DNA of 64,000 nucleotides from Strongylocentrotus droebachiensis (GCA_035222895.1 JAVYIG010004989.1:83013-147012), one strand, 5' to 3'. Counted from the first letter of the stretch, positions 1 through 35,385 are shown. A program made the numbers and translations. The notes: generated by a model from the letters alone, not told the origin.

Positions 1-506
1 AATACACCTGTAACATTTCAGTTTAATAATGCATATAAACTTTCTCTTACAAAATAAAAAGGGGGGGGGGGAACGAAAAATGAGATCACTTCAAAAGTTG
101 GTGACCTACATGTACATGTAATATATATTTTGAAAATATTTGGGATGATTATTTCTTTTACATTCCAGCACAAATTAATGAACCATTTCAACTATTTATA
201 AGTATGAAAATGTCATATTGTATCTTTGAGGAAATTCCATGTTAACTGTTAGATTGGTTATTATAATGTTGTTTTCAAAAACGACCAGCAGTTAATACTG
301 ATTTTTTTACACACTGATAAATTCTCTTTATACTTCCTTTTTCATTTTTCTTTGTGGTCATATTGTTTACCAGCTTTTGGTCTAATTTTCAAATTGATTT
401 AGTTCAAGTGCCATAACATGTTGCAGTATGCAGTTAAATTGTTAGGTTATTACATGTACAATAGAGTGTCATGCTTCCCAGACAAGTTATACATGTACAT
501 GTATGT

Positions 507-1127
507 AGCTATTACATGATGAAATTCAAAGCTGTGATCTATTCGGGAGCTGTAAATCAATTTTAAAGAAACCATTTTTTTTTGGGGGGGGGGGGTATAT
601 TCATCTATTATTTTTAATTGAAAATAAAAATGAATTTTCTTAAATAAGAACAAAACAGATATGATCGGTCAGTTGAAAATGAATATGAAGTTAGTTCAAA
701 TTTATGGAACATTTTTTTCTTCTTCAAACAGATCAGTAATGACATAGACTTCACGTATGATCAAACGTGTATTGACTCTCTGTTCAGTTTCACTAGATTC
801 CTTGTCACATACAGCTATTACATGATGAAATTCAAAGCTGTGATCTATTCGGGAGCTGTAAATCAATTTTAAAGAAACCATTTTTTTTTTTTTGGGGGGG
901 GGGGGGGGTATATTCATCTATTATTTTTAATTGAAAATAAAAATGAAGTTTCTTAAATAAGAACAAAACAGATATGATCGGTCAGTTGAAAATGAATATG
1001 AAGTTAGTTCAAATTTATGGAACATTTTTTTCTTCTTCAAACAGATCAGTAATGACATAGACTTCACGTATGATCAAACGTGTATTGACTCTCTGTTCAG
1101 TTTCACTAGATTCCTTGTCACATACAG
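507..1127. repeat. tandem duplication, two ~310-bp units
   Basis: Unit 507-812 (starting AGCTATTACATGATG) is repeated at 813-1127, differing by eye only in the lengths of the poly-T/poly-G run and a few bases. Both copies contain GTATTGACTCTCTGTTCAG and end in CACATACAG. On the minus strand the second copy reads an uninterrupted charged segment (ESSETEQRVNTRLIIREVYV) of unknown meaning. Confidence 0.9.
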
Positions 1128-1209
1128 TGTAAAACCCCAAATCCAATTACATTTAAATGAATCCCATGTTTTTATTCAACTCATTGCAGCATATACAATT
1201 ATACATGTA

Positions 1210-1447
1210 CAGTTATCAACTGAATTATTCATACCCCTTGTGAATTCAATATTGTTTGTGTTTTTTGTAACTCAAGAATGAAACTATGAAAGGTGAACTG
1301 GATAAATAAGGGCCTTTGTTGAATACTTACGATGTAAACTTGAATATGTCACATTCTCAAGAACGAAAATTGGCACAAATCGATTTTGCACATACGTAGA
1401 AAGAACAACAAAACTTGGTAAGGGTATGAATAATTTAGTTGTTAACT
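1210..1447. mobile_element. MITE, TIR CAGTTATCAACTNAATTATTCATAC, copy 1
   Basis: Ends are inverted (AGTTATCAACTGAATTATTC and AATAATTTAGTTGTTAACT) with TA next to both ends. The interior matches the reverse complement of 8947-9167. No coding sequence; mariner-like by the TA flanks. Confidence 0.7.
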
Positions 1448-1659
1448 ATATTAGTTTCTGTGTGATAACTGAACATGCTGCATATAGAATCAGTTGTTTA
1501 CATTACGTACATGTACTCTAGAGGGGCCTCAGTGCGCACAGAAAAAAAAAAGCCATTTATTACCCCCAACCAGTGAATTGAATGTCACTGCCGATAATTC
1601 AAGACATAGCGAGTTTGTTTTGATATGTGAAGGAGGAGTAATTTGATGTACTGATATTT

Positions 1660-2480
1660 AGACAGTGTTTATCTTCAGTGACCTTTCAATCTGCATCTTA
1701 GGGTTCTGGGTGTAGCATTGTAAATGTCCCTCGGTGATGATGACCTCTCTGATTATCCTTGGTAGCATTCACACCGCAGCTATCTTTGTGAAATTTGATT
1801 TGTGCAGTACTCGGGAGATGCTTATAAGTAGCATGCACTAGAATCAGTTTATCTTCAATGACCTCCAATCTACATGTACGTCTTTATAGGGTTCTAGGTG
1901 GAGGGTTGTTGTAAATGACCCTCAGTGATGGCGACCTCTCTGATTATCTTATTGCTGTACTCCATAGATGCTCCTTGGTAGTGTTCACACCACAGCTATC
2001 TTTGTGAAATTTGATTTGGGCAGTACTTGGAAGATTCTCATTAGTAGCATGCACAATAGAATCAGTTTATCTTCAGTGACCTTTCAATCTGCATCTTAGG
2101 GTTCTAGGTGTAGTGTTGTTGTAAATGGCCCTCAGTGATTGTGACCTCTCTGATTACCTTATTGCTGTACTCCGTAGATGCCCCTTGGTAGCATTCACAC
2201 CGTAGCTATATTTGTTAAATTTGATTTGTGCAGTACTCATGAGATGCTCATTAGTAGTATGCACAATAGAATCAGATTATCTTCAGTGACCTTTCAATCT
2301 GCATCTTAGGGTTCTAGGTGTAGTGTTGTTGTAAATGGCCCTCTGCCATGGTGACCTCCCTGATTAACCTTATTGCTGTACTTCATAGATGTTCCTTGGT
2401 AGCATTTACACCGCAGCTATCTTCATGAAATTTGGTTTGTGCAGTGCTCAGAAGATGCTCATTAGTAGCATAAACAATAG
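1660..2480. repeat. tandem array of four ~180-220-bp units
   Basis: Anchor ATCTTCAGTGACCTTTCAAT recurs at 1671, 1851, 2069 and 2279. Each unit continues through a GGGTTCTAGGTG block, a GACCTCTCTGATTA block and GTGCAGTACT. The first unit lacks about 30 bases (ATTGCTGTACTCC part). Units are clearly diverged, so the array is old. Confidence 0.9.
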
Positions 2481-2518
2481 TTTTTTGTGAAAAGTTAGGG
2501 CTAGAAGTTATGTACCTG

Positions 2519-3144
2519 TAGTCAAACCTGCTTTAGTGACCACCTGTATAGAAAGACCATATTTTTGTTTCCCTTCAAAATGATTTCTCATTGAAACATG
2601 TACCGTAAATCTCATACAAGGTGCAGTTGAAGGCACTGTTTTGTGCTCGTGAACTTGTCTCAAATAATAGTAACAATGTCGTTTTTCGAAGAATGTGTAA
2701 GATCATTAATGTAAAATTAAAAACAATAGAGTACCTATGGTACACTATTTGTTATAGAAAAAAAAATTGAGGAATTATTATTATAAACTACATATTGAGA
2801 TCTATTAGAAAGATTACTTTCAAACCAAGATGACAGACAAATTTGAGTGTTGTTGTAGTTTCCGAGTGGTGAGTCAACACACTGATTACTGAACTGGGAG
2901 ACATTGCCAGGCATAGCGCCATAAATCGAAACTATAAAAAAATTATTTTAAAAAAAAATTAAAAAATTCTGTACCTGTGTATAAGACGCACCCCCGACTT
3001 TCAATATTTTTCGGCGGCAAAAAAGTGCGCCTTATACACGGAGATTTACAGTACTAAAGGAACCTGTACTTCAGGACCACCTGCCTATAAATACCACTTT
3101 TCTTGTCTCCCATTTGGTGGTCCTTAAAGACAGGTTGCACTGTA
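2519..3144. mobile_element. TA-flanked MITE (CAGTCAAACCT family), interrupted copy
   Basis: Starts with AGTCAAACCTGCTTTAGTGA and ends with GACAGGTTGCACTGTA. It is split by another TA-flanked element at 2603-3051; without that, it matches 22037-22191 and 33379-33572. End fragments of the family also occur near 26128 and 35410. Confidence 0.8.
2603..3051. mobile_element. TA-flanked MITE (CCGTAAATCTC), nested insertion
   Basis: TIRs CCGTAAATCTC and GAGATTTACAG with a duplicated TA on both sides, inside the older MITE. Subterminal CGCCTTATACACGG and GTGTATAAGACGCACC are typical of this family. The interior, including GAGTGGTGAGTCAACACAC, matches 28339-28736. Confidence 0.85.
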
Positions 3145-5828
3145 GTGTGATTCTGAATATTAGCGCCAGTATTCCAGATGTAGGCCTTTTAAAGTGAATG
3201 TCATGAGAGAAACTTCTAATTGGACAATCTGTGTGTTTATGTAGTATTTATAAGGCTTTGATTTTGCAGGAATATTCCCCCTGCGAAAAGGTATTGTAAT
3301 CGCAAATGGCAAATATTTGAGAAATATTCATACTGTATGTAATTATCACAGATCCTTGTGTGAGTTTGGCACATGCTGAGAGGTGTGTTGTAGGCAAGCC
3401 TATTTAACTGTGACCAGTTTGCAGATTACTCTGTGGTTGAAATTTATTTTTACATTAATTTGTTATCAAGTGTCATGCTTGAAAGAATTTCTGTTGTCTG
3501 ATCGTCTGGAAAGCTATTTTCTATAAGAAACACAAATTGAAAACACAGCTACCGTAATACTTGTAGTATTGTTGGCATTTGACATCTCTAATAGCTCTGT
3601 TATCAACATACAGTAACAAAATCCAGGCTATTCATGAATTCTTTGGTCATTATTTCATTAAATTGAAAGCGATGATTGCAGTTGAGAGCTACCAAATCGA
3701 TCTTCACAGCATCAAGCTCCAAATAAAAGGAGATAAAGAGACAGAAGAGTGTAAAGGAAAAGCCCTTACGGCAAAGCTAAGATCTATGGGGACATTTGAA
3801 TGCATGGGGGTCAGAAAAAGGTAGTCTGCAAATTCAGACTTTAGTTTGACACTCAAACACGAATTGATGATGTCTTAAGCAGAGTCTAAATCTGTTGTAT
3901 CTGGATGTGTCAGGAGCAGCTTAAAAAAAGTACAAAGCCTTTGGTGGACTGTGTAGTAGACCGTGCACAATTTGCCTAGTCTCACAGCTCAGACACTATA
4001 ACACACTATGTCTGACAAGGGTTTGTGTCTGCAAACTAAGAAATGGGCTCTGTGTATTTACGTGTAGAAAGTAATCGAGATGTTGAATGGTGATGTATGG
4101 CAGATTCCAGGGCTGTCATCCCATTCATAACTCTAGTACATACCCATTTGAGAGTTGGATAATTTTCAATGCTACAGGAGTACAGGGCTACAATTGACTG
4201 AGCTCATACATTCTTTTCCCCCAAGTTTCTTTACTCCTAGGGTTAGCAAATGAATTATAATAAAAACAAAATAAATATTAAAAACAAACAAATAATTCCA
4301 TCCCTTTCCTTTACTGAATTTAGAGCAAGGGCATATAGGAGACGCAGTCACATTTGTCTTGTTAATATTATTTCTTTGTTGAAAAAAATATATTGAACAA
4401 GAAAAATGAGAGTAACGGTTAACCAAATTTCAATTTCCTTGGCAAGCAAATATCCATTTGTTGTGAACAATTTCATAAATCTCCATTTAAGATTTTGAAT
4501 TTGAAACAAATTATTATCCCTATGTTTTGTTGTTTATTCTTAATAGAAGAAGTGTGTCAATTGTCATAGCAAATTCAAATAAACACCCATCACTGTTTCA
4601 TGCACAGATGTCTATTTGAAGTGTAGATATAGAGAGCAGACATTAATCAATGACTTGTTCTTAGTACATTACTTCTCACGATTAAAATAAATGATAACAT
4701 AGTTAAATTCAGGACACCCCCTCCCTCTGGATTTCCTCAGTTCCAATACAGTATTAAGCCCATTTACACCAGAGAGAAATCAATTTTATTTATTTTTTAT
4801 TTTTAAAACTACAATTGAACTACCGGTAGTGGAAAAACCCATGAAAATTTAGTTGTGAGCATTGGCCACTCGTTGATGCTCTACATACGTGGCACAGAAG
4901 CGACAAGAGTCATGTGATTAAAAACTGGAATAATTCACAAGTGTTTGAAAGTGAGCATTTAGCAGTTTTTCAGGCATTTTATTTTAAAACATCACTTTTG
5001 AACAGTGGTTTTTCTGCTTTTTTATCATGTGGGTATCAACAAAAACCTAGGGTTTTTGCTTGCATTGTAAATGCCCATGAATAGCTAATAAAAATCCTGA
5101 TGTACATCTCTTCTGATAGTGTTTCTGGGGCAGAAAGATAGTTGAATCTATCCATGAAGTGGCTCTGCATGTGATAAAGAACCAAGTAGTCTATACAGTA
5201 GCAGCTGTCGTCTATATTACAAAACTTTCAAGTGACTCCTTGATACTGATTCATTGATATTGGCATATGTACATGTATGTTCATCCCGTAAATTTACATT
5301 TACATGTACAGTGTATGGTTGAGCAGCCATCAGTGGCGTATCCAGACCTAAGCCTCTGGAAGGGGCAAAACATTTCAATTTTTCTGTAATCATATCCCTT
5401 TAGTATTAAGGAGGACTGGTTTTTGTTACATGTGGGGGGGGGGAGGAGGCATCACCCAAAATGAATTATTTGAAAAATGAAAGGTTACTAGTCTCTACAA
5501 TATGTCATAAAGCAAATATATGTATGTCTACACTTTATACATTTCTTCCTACTTCCTACTAGTGAGGCCGTTCTTCTTCTTCTTCTTCTTCTCTGGAGAG
5601 GCAAATTGCCCCCTCCTTGCCCCCCTCCTTTAAATGTACGCTAGTAGCAGCCGATAAAAACAATAGAATTGCACATTAGCAGGCCCCAACCATCACACCC
5701 ATGTGATGTTTGCTCATTAGGCATGATGAATTGGATAAGGAAATGATATATTTGTGATTCATACGTGTATATTCTATGCACTATTTTCTTCGCTTATAAT
5801 GTTAAAAACATTCAATCATAGTCCTGAT

Positions 5829-6397
5829 TAGTGCTGTAACCAAACGTTTAACCGTCCGGTATCCGACCGCCCATGGCGGATTCCGTTTTCAATTGGCCGG
5901 TTTCGTTTTCCCGTTTTTTTTGTTTTGTTTTGTTGTTTTTTTTTAATATTTTTTTTTTTTTTTTTTAAGTTTTTTTTTTTTTTTTTTTTTAAGTTTCGAT
6001 TTATGCCCCTCCACCTGGCACTATGCCTGGCAATGTCTCCCAGCTCAGTAATCTGTGTGTTGACTCACATTACTCTGAAACTAGAACAACACTTGTCTGT
6101 CATCTTGGTTTGAAAGTAATCTTTGTAATAGATCTCAATATGAAGTTTATAATAATAATTCATCCAACTTTTACACACGGCGTACCACAAGGTTCTATCC
6201 TAGGTCCTCTACTGTTTTTGATTTACATTAATGATCTTACACATTCTTCTAAAAACGACATTGTTACTATTATTTGTGACAAGTTAACAAGCACAAATCG
6301 GCCCCTTCAAATGCACCTCGCAGTTAAATGAAAGTCCTTCCCGCTTTTTCACACGGACCTGGCTTGCTGGGGGAAAAAAAAAAAAAAAAAAAAAAAC

Positions 6398-6449
<52 letters not shown>

Positions 6450-6534
6450 TTTTTTTAAATCGTTTAACCGAAAACCGTCCGGTTTTGACTGGCGGTTAAA
6501 CGGAATTGGAGATATCCGTGATGTTACAGCACTA
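5829..6534. mobile_element. hAT-like nonautonomous element with LINE scrap inside
   Basis: TIR TAGTGCTGTAAC/GTTACAGCACTA with perfect 8-bp target duplication GTCCTGAT (5821-5828 and 6535-6542). Subterminal GTTTAACCG-type sequence is also inverted. The interior holds very long poly-T runs and, on the + strand near 6170-6265, a reverse-transcriptase motif (GVPQGSILGPLLFLIYIND) of a non-LTR retrotransposon. Confidence 0.9.
6170..6265 (+). pseudogene. fragment of a LINE reverse transcriptase
   Basis: Encodes TFTHGVPQGSILGPLLF and LIYINDLTHSS, the RT domain 2a/4 region common to Jockey/CR1-type LINEs. Less than 40 residues remain, with no other LINE domain around. It lies inside the hAT-like element, so it was captured or inserted there. 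Confidence 0.8.
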
Positions 6535-6759
6535 GTCCTGATTATCTCGGGTCATTCATGTGTAATTGCCTAATGAGCGATGAATTATTTCTCTCACTCT
6601 CAGTAGCTGCTCATCTGTCGTGTTTTAAATGAAAATTTATTATATTACATGTAGAGATCATATGCACTTGAAATAAAGATTTATGATAGTGATAAATGTT
6701 GACTTACCCCCATGACCCTCCCCTCCCCCCAAAAAAATATATTGCCAAGATTGGTGGCA

Positions 6760-7115
6760 TTGTAGATGTCATACATGTAGTCGAGAAGTTTGAGCACTTG
6801 ACTGAAAATTCAAAGGTTGTTGGTTTGATCCTGGCATGGCACCAATGTCCTTTGGCAAGGCATTCATTTACATTTACCACTCTGAACCAAGGAAAGAAAT
6901 AGGGACCTGGTAGGATGTCGAAAGCCTTTGTGATTGAAACTGCCAGAGATGCCCTTACAGGGATCATACAGTATGTTAGGAATACTCCCAAGGGAATGAA
7001 GATGGTGTGCATGAATCCAATTACAGGGGTACTAGTCATATTATTTGGAAAGCACCGGCGTTTTGAATTGAGCTCTTTATTATTCTGGATTAATAATCAT
7101 TATAATTATTATTAT
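6760..7115 (+). mobile_element. tRNA-derived SINE, degenerate
   Basis: A-box-like TAGTCGAGAAGTTTGAGC and B-box-like GGTTGTTGGTTTGATCC are followed by CAATGTCCTTTGGCAAGGCA, a body segment also found in the SINE at 35160-35385. It ends in an ATTATTATTATT tail. Confidence 0.5.
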
Positions 7116-7668
7116 TAACTTTTGAATGTAAAATTTAAACAAGAATATAAAAAGAATTGGCTTGTATTACTACGGTAGTCTAAATGAACCTTGAAATTGA
7201 TGTTTGGCAGTGTAATTGCAGAGAAGGTACACATAAATCTGCATGTACGAACATGGAGGAACAATGCTTGATGGAGGATATGAGAGAGTGAGAGACAATG
7301 AGAAACTTCCTTCAAACCATATGTACGAGCGTTCTTACTTGATCTTCCCCTTTAAGTTCATAACCTTCTAGTTTTGATCATTAAAATAACTTTTCCAAGT
7401 ATACTCAAGTGTTTACCACTAAGTACACTTTCCAAAGACATTAATTGTTCTTACTGTACATGTGTACATCTCTTTGTGCACAGTAAAAGTTCATTCATAA
7501 ATGTATACAACATACATGTAGGCCTGTATGTCAGTATCGTGTGTACAGTATGTGTACAATGTTTCTTTATTTTTAATATTATTTGAATGACCAATGCTAC
7601 AAAAATAATGTCACAAAATGAGTAGTACAGTATATATTTTCTGTTGAGAGAGAGCCAGAAGGGCATTA

Positions 7669-8048
7669 GGCCATGTAAAATTGATTACATGTTGATCGTC
7701 CGGATTTTTTGAAAAAGAGGAGGAGGGTGTACCATGTTATTTGATATTTGATATTTTTCAAAATGGCCGCTCAAAATGGCCGCTCGGTACATTTTCCCTG
7801 ACAGTCGAGGCTATTTTTTTTCAAGATGGCCGCCGACAATTTTTTTTTTTAAAATCAGAAATAGAGCCGTTTTAGCAGTGTTTTTCATGTTTTTTTTCTT
7901 TCAAAAAAAAAAAAATCAAAAAAAAATTCAAAAAAAAAAAATAACAAATAACAAATAACAAAAAATAGGAGGCGGCCCCCAAAAAGGAATCGGCCCCCAA
8001 AAAGGAATCGTGCGGAGACGATCAACATGAAATCAATTTTACATGGCC
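7669..8048. mobile_element. PIF/Harbinger-like MITE
   Basis: Long TIRs GGCCATGTAAAATTGATT..CATGTTGATCGTC, inverted at the right end, flanked by TTA on both sides (7666-7668 and 8049-8051). GG-start TIR and a TWA duplication are the Harbinger signature. The interior has AAAATGGCCGC repeats and A/T runs. Confidence 0.8.
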
Positions 8049-8946
8049 TTAACACTGTAGAATGATATGAGTAAATACCTTTCTGTCTCTGAGCAGACAA
8101 TACATTATTTTTTTCTTCTTTTAAGACTTCTATCGCATTCCAAATTTGAATTAGAATTTCATCTGCCGTCCAGTTGCAAATGTATTATTAATGTGCACTC
8201 ACGATTGCACATCACTGTAGTTGGTCTCATCGTTAATTATGAATGTAATCAGATTGGAAAGGGTTTAGTGGTCACCGTCCTGTAGATGTAGATGTAGAAA
8301 GAATTAAATGTAAAGAAAACAATGACATTGGTATTGATCTGAGCTAAGGTCATTACTAAGTAACTGTGGAAAGCTGTTCCTACATTTGATTGGCAATGCT
8401 GGTACTCGGTTGAAGTACATGAAATGCATACATACACCCAAGCCTATTATTTTGTTTGAACTCTGTGAAACGCTGTGAAACAGAATGATATGTGTCAGAG
8501 CACAATATAAATGACTCTGTTAATATCGTTATCATTATTATATATTTTTTGTTAATTATTATTATTGTTATTATAAATATTATTGAACAAGGCTACAGGC
8601 TTTCGTTAAGTTCATGTACATCAAAACATTAAATCACAACTGTCATGACTTTTTCAGGAAAGCTTGATGAAAAACTAAATTATGTTTCTTCTCCCTCTTG
8701 AAGTCTTCAAAGACTAAACCCCTTGCCCCTCCTTTCTCCCACCCCTGCAGAGCTCCATTCAGTTAGATATTCGGTTGCATATTATGAAAACTAACTCAAG
8801 CTTGGCCTAATGGCAATGCACATTGTTGGTTAGAACTTTAGAGTGCAAATGTCATAGTAAAATTTCTTATGTAAAAAAATAAATGGCAGCTTAGGTACAG
8901 TTGTATAAATATTGCATTCAATAGCTACATGTATTTCTTACATATC

Positions 8947-9167
8947 CAGTTATCAACTAAAATATTCATAACCTTACCAAGTTTTGCAATTTTGTAAGTA
9001 TGTGAAAAATTGATTTGACCTGATTTATGTTTTTGAGAATATGACATAATTAAAGCTTATATCTTTAAGTATTCAACAAAACACCTTATTCAACCTTTCA
9101 TTCTTGAGTTACGAAAAACACAAAACATCAAATTTACAAGGGGTATGAATAATTTGGTTGTAAACTA
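8947..9167. mobile_element. MITE, TIR CAGTTATCAACT, copy 2 (inverted orientation)
   Basis: Matches 1210-1447 in reverse complement over its whole length (AGTATTCAACAAAAC, CATTCTTGAGTTACG and both ends). Noncoding. Confidence 0.7.
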
Positions 9168-10510
9168 CATGTATATGTACAGGTAGTTAGCATCGTTTTA
9201 CGTGTACATATCAAAAGGATATATTTTAATTCTAAAAATTTATTTTAAAAGAATGTTCATGTAGCTCCAAGCTTCCAAATAGAACTCATACATTTCATAA
9301 AGAGAATAGCAGAATGATCGATGTGCTTCAGTTAATGAATGCAATATAGAAAATCACTAAAGAAAATTTACCAAATTATGTAGAAATTATATACGTGTGG
9401 CACATACTAGATAGCTCTATGAATATGAGAGCACAGTTAATAGCACACACGTATACATGCAAAGTCTACATGTACATGATTGTCTGTGGTAAAGTGTGTT
9501 GAACTGTTGATATTATATACCGGTAGTTTATGGCTTCGTGTAATTCATGCTATTCATCACTTGTGATGGTGGTATTATTATGTGATAGTATACATGTACA
9601 TGTAGATATGGGGTATGGTAGATACAATAGATATTGTACATGCAAGGGACATCCTCATGTACATTATGTGAGCAAATCACCATTTCATGTTTGCGAATGC
9701 ATTAGTCATTAATGCACTGCACACAGATTAAAGGGGAAGTATACCCTGATATAAAATTGGTTTTAATATAGAATCAGAATAATGAGAGGAACCGGTCATG
9801 AAGGTTTTGACAAAATTCGATTGCAAATGAGAAAGTAATTATTGTTTTAAGTTGCGATCAATCGAACGCGAATTGGCAACTCTGTGCAAGGTTCCCTCCC
9901 ATTTGCTCTGCACTTTTTTGTTTTAATCAGAATTTGTTATTTTCCATATAAATCATACAGGCACCCTAAATATGAATTATTGCAAATATGTTTCTATACA
10001 CCCCCTTGTATGAAACAAATCTGTCCTGTGATCAGTAAATAAGAAACTGAAACTTTATGAAATTGTTGTACAGAGCAAATTGGAGAAGATCTCGCAAGAT
10101 ACGTCACATCATGCATGTACAGTATTCTCACCTTAAATACATTTTGAATATCAAACTGACATTCTGGGTCTTTTAGTATTCATGTACAGTATTATCAACT
10201 TATGTAAATCTATAATTCTGGTATACATGTAGCACTGACGTTGTCAGAATTGGAGTTATTAACAAATCTGGAGAAAGCTTTAAGATTTATGAGTATGAAG
10301 TATGCTTTATGAATAAAGAAATTTATGTATTCTCACCTAAATTTGTGAAACTGTTAAATATGTCACTGTCAGAAATCAAGAATTCTGTAACAATGTTATA
10401 CTGATATGTGTATACTTGAGACAAACATATATCTGTTCTGCAAAATCTATATTGCAGTTTGAAAATGGGTTTTGGTGTGGATCCTGACAAGACAGATTTT
10501 GGTTCATAAT

Positions 10511-10829
10511 TTAGGCCTGTTTTCATCAGCTCGAGTTTGCCAAGTAACCCGCTATTTTCAGACTTTTCAGACCCGTAGCTCAAAATTGCGTCTTCACCAG
10601 ACCAATACGCTCATCACAAACTAACTCAAACAGGCGCAAATTTGCCTGCATTTTCCCAAACAGCGGGATATTTTGGAAACAAGACCCAAGATTTCTCAGG
10701 ATATTTTCTCAACCAAACATCCCGCTAATTGCAACTGCGGGCTGATGAAGACGCAAATTAACTGGATAATTTGCGATTGGGATAGTTAAAATAGCGCTTA
10801 TTTGGCAAGCTCGAGCTGATGGAGACCTA
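10511..10829. mobile_element. MITE with CATCAGCTCGAG terminal inverted repeats
   Basis: Left end TTAGGCCTGTTTTCATCAGC and TCGAGTTTGCCAA is mirrored by TTGGCAAGCTCGAGCTGATG and GAGACCTAA at the right. The TIR also includes the GCTATTTT/AAAATAGCGC part. The target duplication is unclear; noncoding. Confidence 0.7.
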
Positions 10830-11307
10830 AAAGTTTGTTCAATGTTGTCTCACCATTCAAAGTCTATTTACTCTGATATCACTGTCAAATATAAAATCTA
10901 GAACAATGAGAGAATTGGGGTGGGGGGGGGGGGGTTGTTTAGTGGTATGATCTACAATATATCCTGTTTTGTGGTTGCAGTTTAGATTGAGATACAATTG
11001 ATAGTGATGTGTATACCTTTGTGGTAAAGATATTACATAACATTATTGTGAAATCATTGGAGAAAAAAAACTATAAAAGTGAAAAGAAAAAGAAAAAAAA
11101 CTTTCGCAACTTGTTATGGATGGCTATTTCGCACCAAGGAACTTTTGCGGATTCAAAAGTTTAGTGATGCGCCAATTGTGAATGCAAATTTGAACCATTT
11201 TGATAATTTTTAAGCATTCCTTGCATTGTTAGAGTTCATGGTTTTACAGTATTTGAATATTGCAAATATTTAGATTTTGACTAATTTTCTCTGCATCCAT
11301 TTTATTC

Positions 11308-11310
<3 letters not shown>

Positions 11311-11346
<36 letters not shown>

Positions 11347-11396
11347 GTCTCTCTGTGTCTCTCTTTCACTCTCTCTCTCTCTCTCTTGCTTTCTTT
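11311..11396 (+). repeat. (CT)n microsatellite serving as pyrimidine tract
   Basis: About 85 bases of CT repeat, slightly interrupted, ending 12 bases before the NEDD4 acceptor at 11408. Length changes here could affect splicing. Confidence 0.9.
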
Positions 11397-11408
11397 CTAA
11401 CTCAACAG

Positions 11409-34584
<23,176 letters not shown>

Positions 34585-35159
34585 TAGCTGCATGAATGGG
34601 TCCACACTACCCATTCTCTACGTTTGCAGTGGCGTTCAAGTCATTGACTATATTTGTCTATTGTATTGTATTGTATGTTTGTGAGTTACAACTCCCTGCG
34701 TTTAGTATCACTTCTCTTTCTTGTAGTCATGGGACGTGATTATAATGCGTTCTCTTTGTAAATGTACATTTCTTTAGCTACGTTGTGTCTTTCATGAAGC
34801 AATGTACAGCCTATGAGTGAGACCTCGTCACATTGATTTCTTTGATTTTATATTATTTCTGGTTGTGGCCTTTCCACTAGCAGACGATTGCTCAATCCAT
34901 AGGTTAAGAATTATTCCTATCAACATTTAAATCATCCAAAAGCCAAATCTGTCACAGGGCGTTGGACATTGATATCCTAATTGAGATTAAACACAGAGTA
35001 GAATATTCTCTGAGCTTGAAACCTGAAACCCGACTCAGAAATGCATCATAGTTCATGCCAAATCTGTTTGGAAAGGCTATCTGTCCATAGTGATTACAAT
35101 GATCGTAAAAGTGGGTTTTTGTGTAGCACTCATTTCTTGCATGTTGCTTCTTCTGGCAC

Positions 35160-35385
35160 TCCATTATCATTACCCTCACTTTAGCGTGCCTGCCTTTACA
35201 GCGCTCAAGCATTTAGAGGAATTACTTCCTGCCAGGTACCCATTTACCTCACCTGGGTCGAGTGTGGCAAATGTAGATTGATTTCTTGCCGAAGGACATT
35301 AGTGCTGGGGTGGGGATTTGAACCTTGTAGCTTGTGGTTCACAAGCTGGAGATTTATCCACTAGACCACACCACCTCTAAACGCT
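35160..35385 (-). mobile_element. tRNA-derived SINE
   Basis: Read on the minus strand: GGTGTGGTCTAGTGGATAAA (A box), GGTTCAAATCCCCACC (B box), body AATGTCCTTCGGCAAG, then GTAAATGGGTACCTGGCAGG and CGCTGTAAAGGCAGGC, ending in an AATGATAATGG tail. The best-preserved SINE here; it sits in the NEDD4 3' UTR. Confidence 0.72.

Larger units (their letters stand above)
1..11408 (+). other. NEDD4 intron (5' side), transposon-rich, no exon recognised
   Basis: No segment here resembles the missing first half of the NEDD4 C2 domain (the DPYVK and NPKWNEEF region), so the upstream exons probably lie before the window. Recognisable contents are the tandem duplication at 507-1127, the four-unit array at 1660-2480, nested MITEs, a hAT-like element with a LINE scrap, a SINE and a Harbinger-like MITE, each listed separately. 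Stretches 3145-5330 and 9168-10510 show only short unsupported reading frames; 9731 onward starts like a TTAA-flanked repeat (AGGGGAAGTATACCCT), but I could not find its other end. Confidence 0.7.

Noticed and set aside
1660-2480. CRISPR-like direct repeat array
   Set aside because: Units of about 200 bases diverge along their whole length, with no constant repeat and unique spacers; the context is a eukaryotic intron.
3579-3824. 81-codon frame starting MTSLIALLSTYSNK
   Set aside because: No recognisable family, no flanking splice signals fitting NEDD4, and length within chance range.
4744-5090. Possible MITE with GCCCATTTACA/TGTAAATGCCC ends
   Set aside because: The inverted match is short and no target duplication could be found, so it is not listed as a feature.
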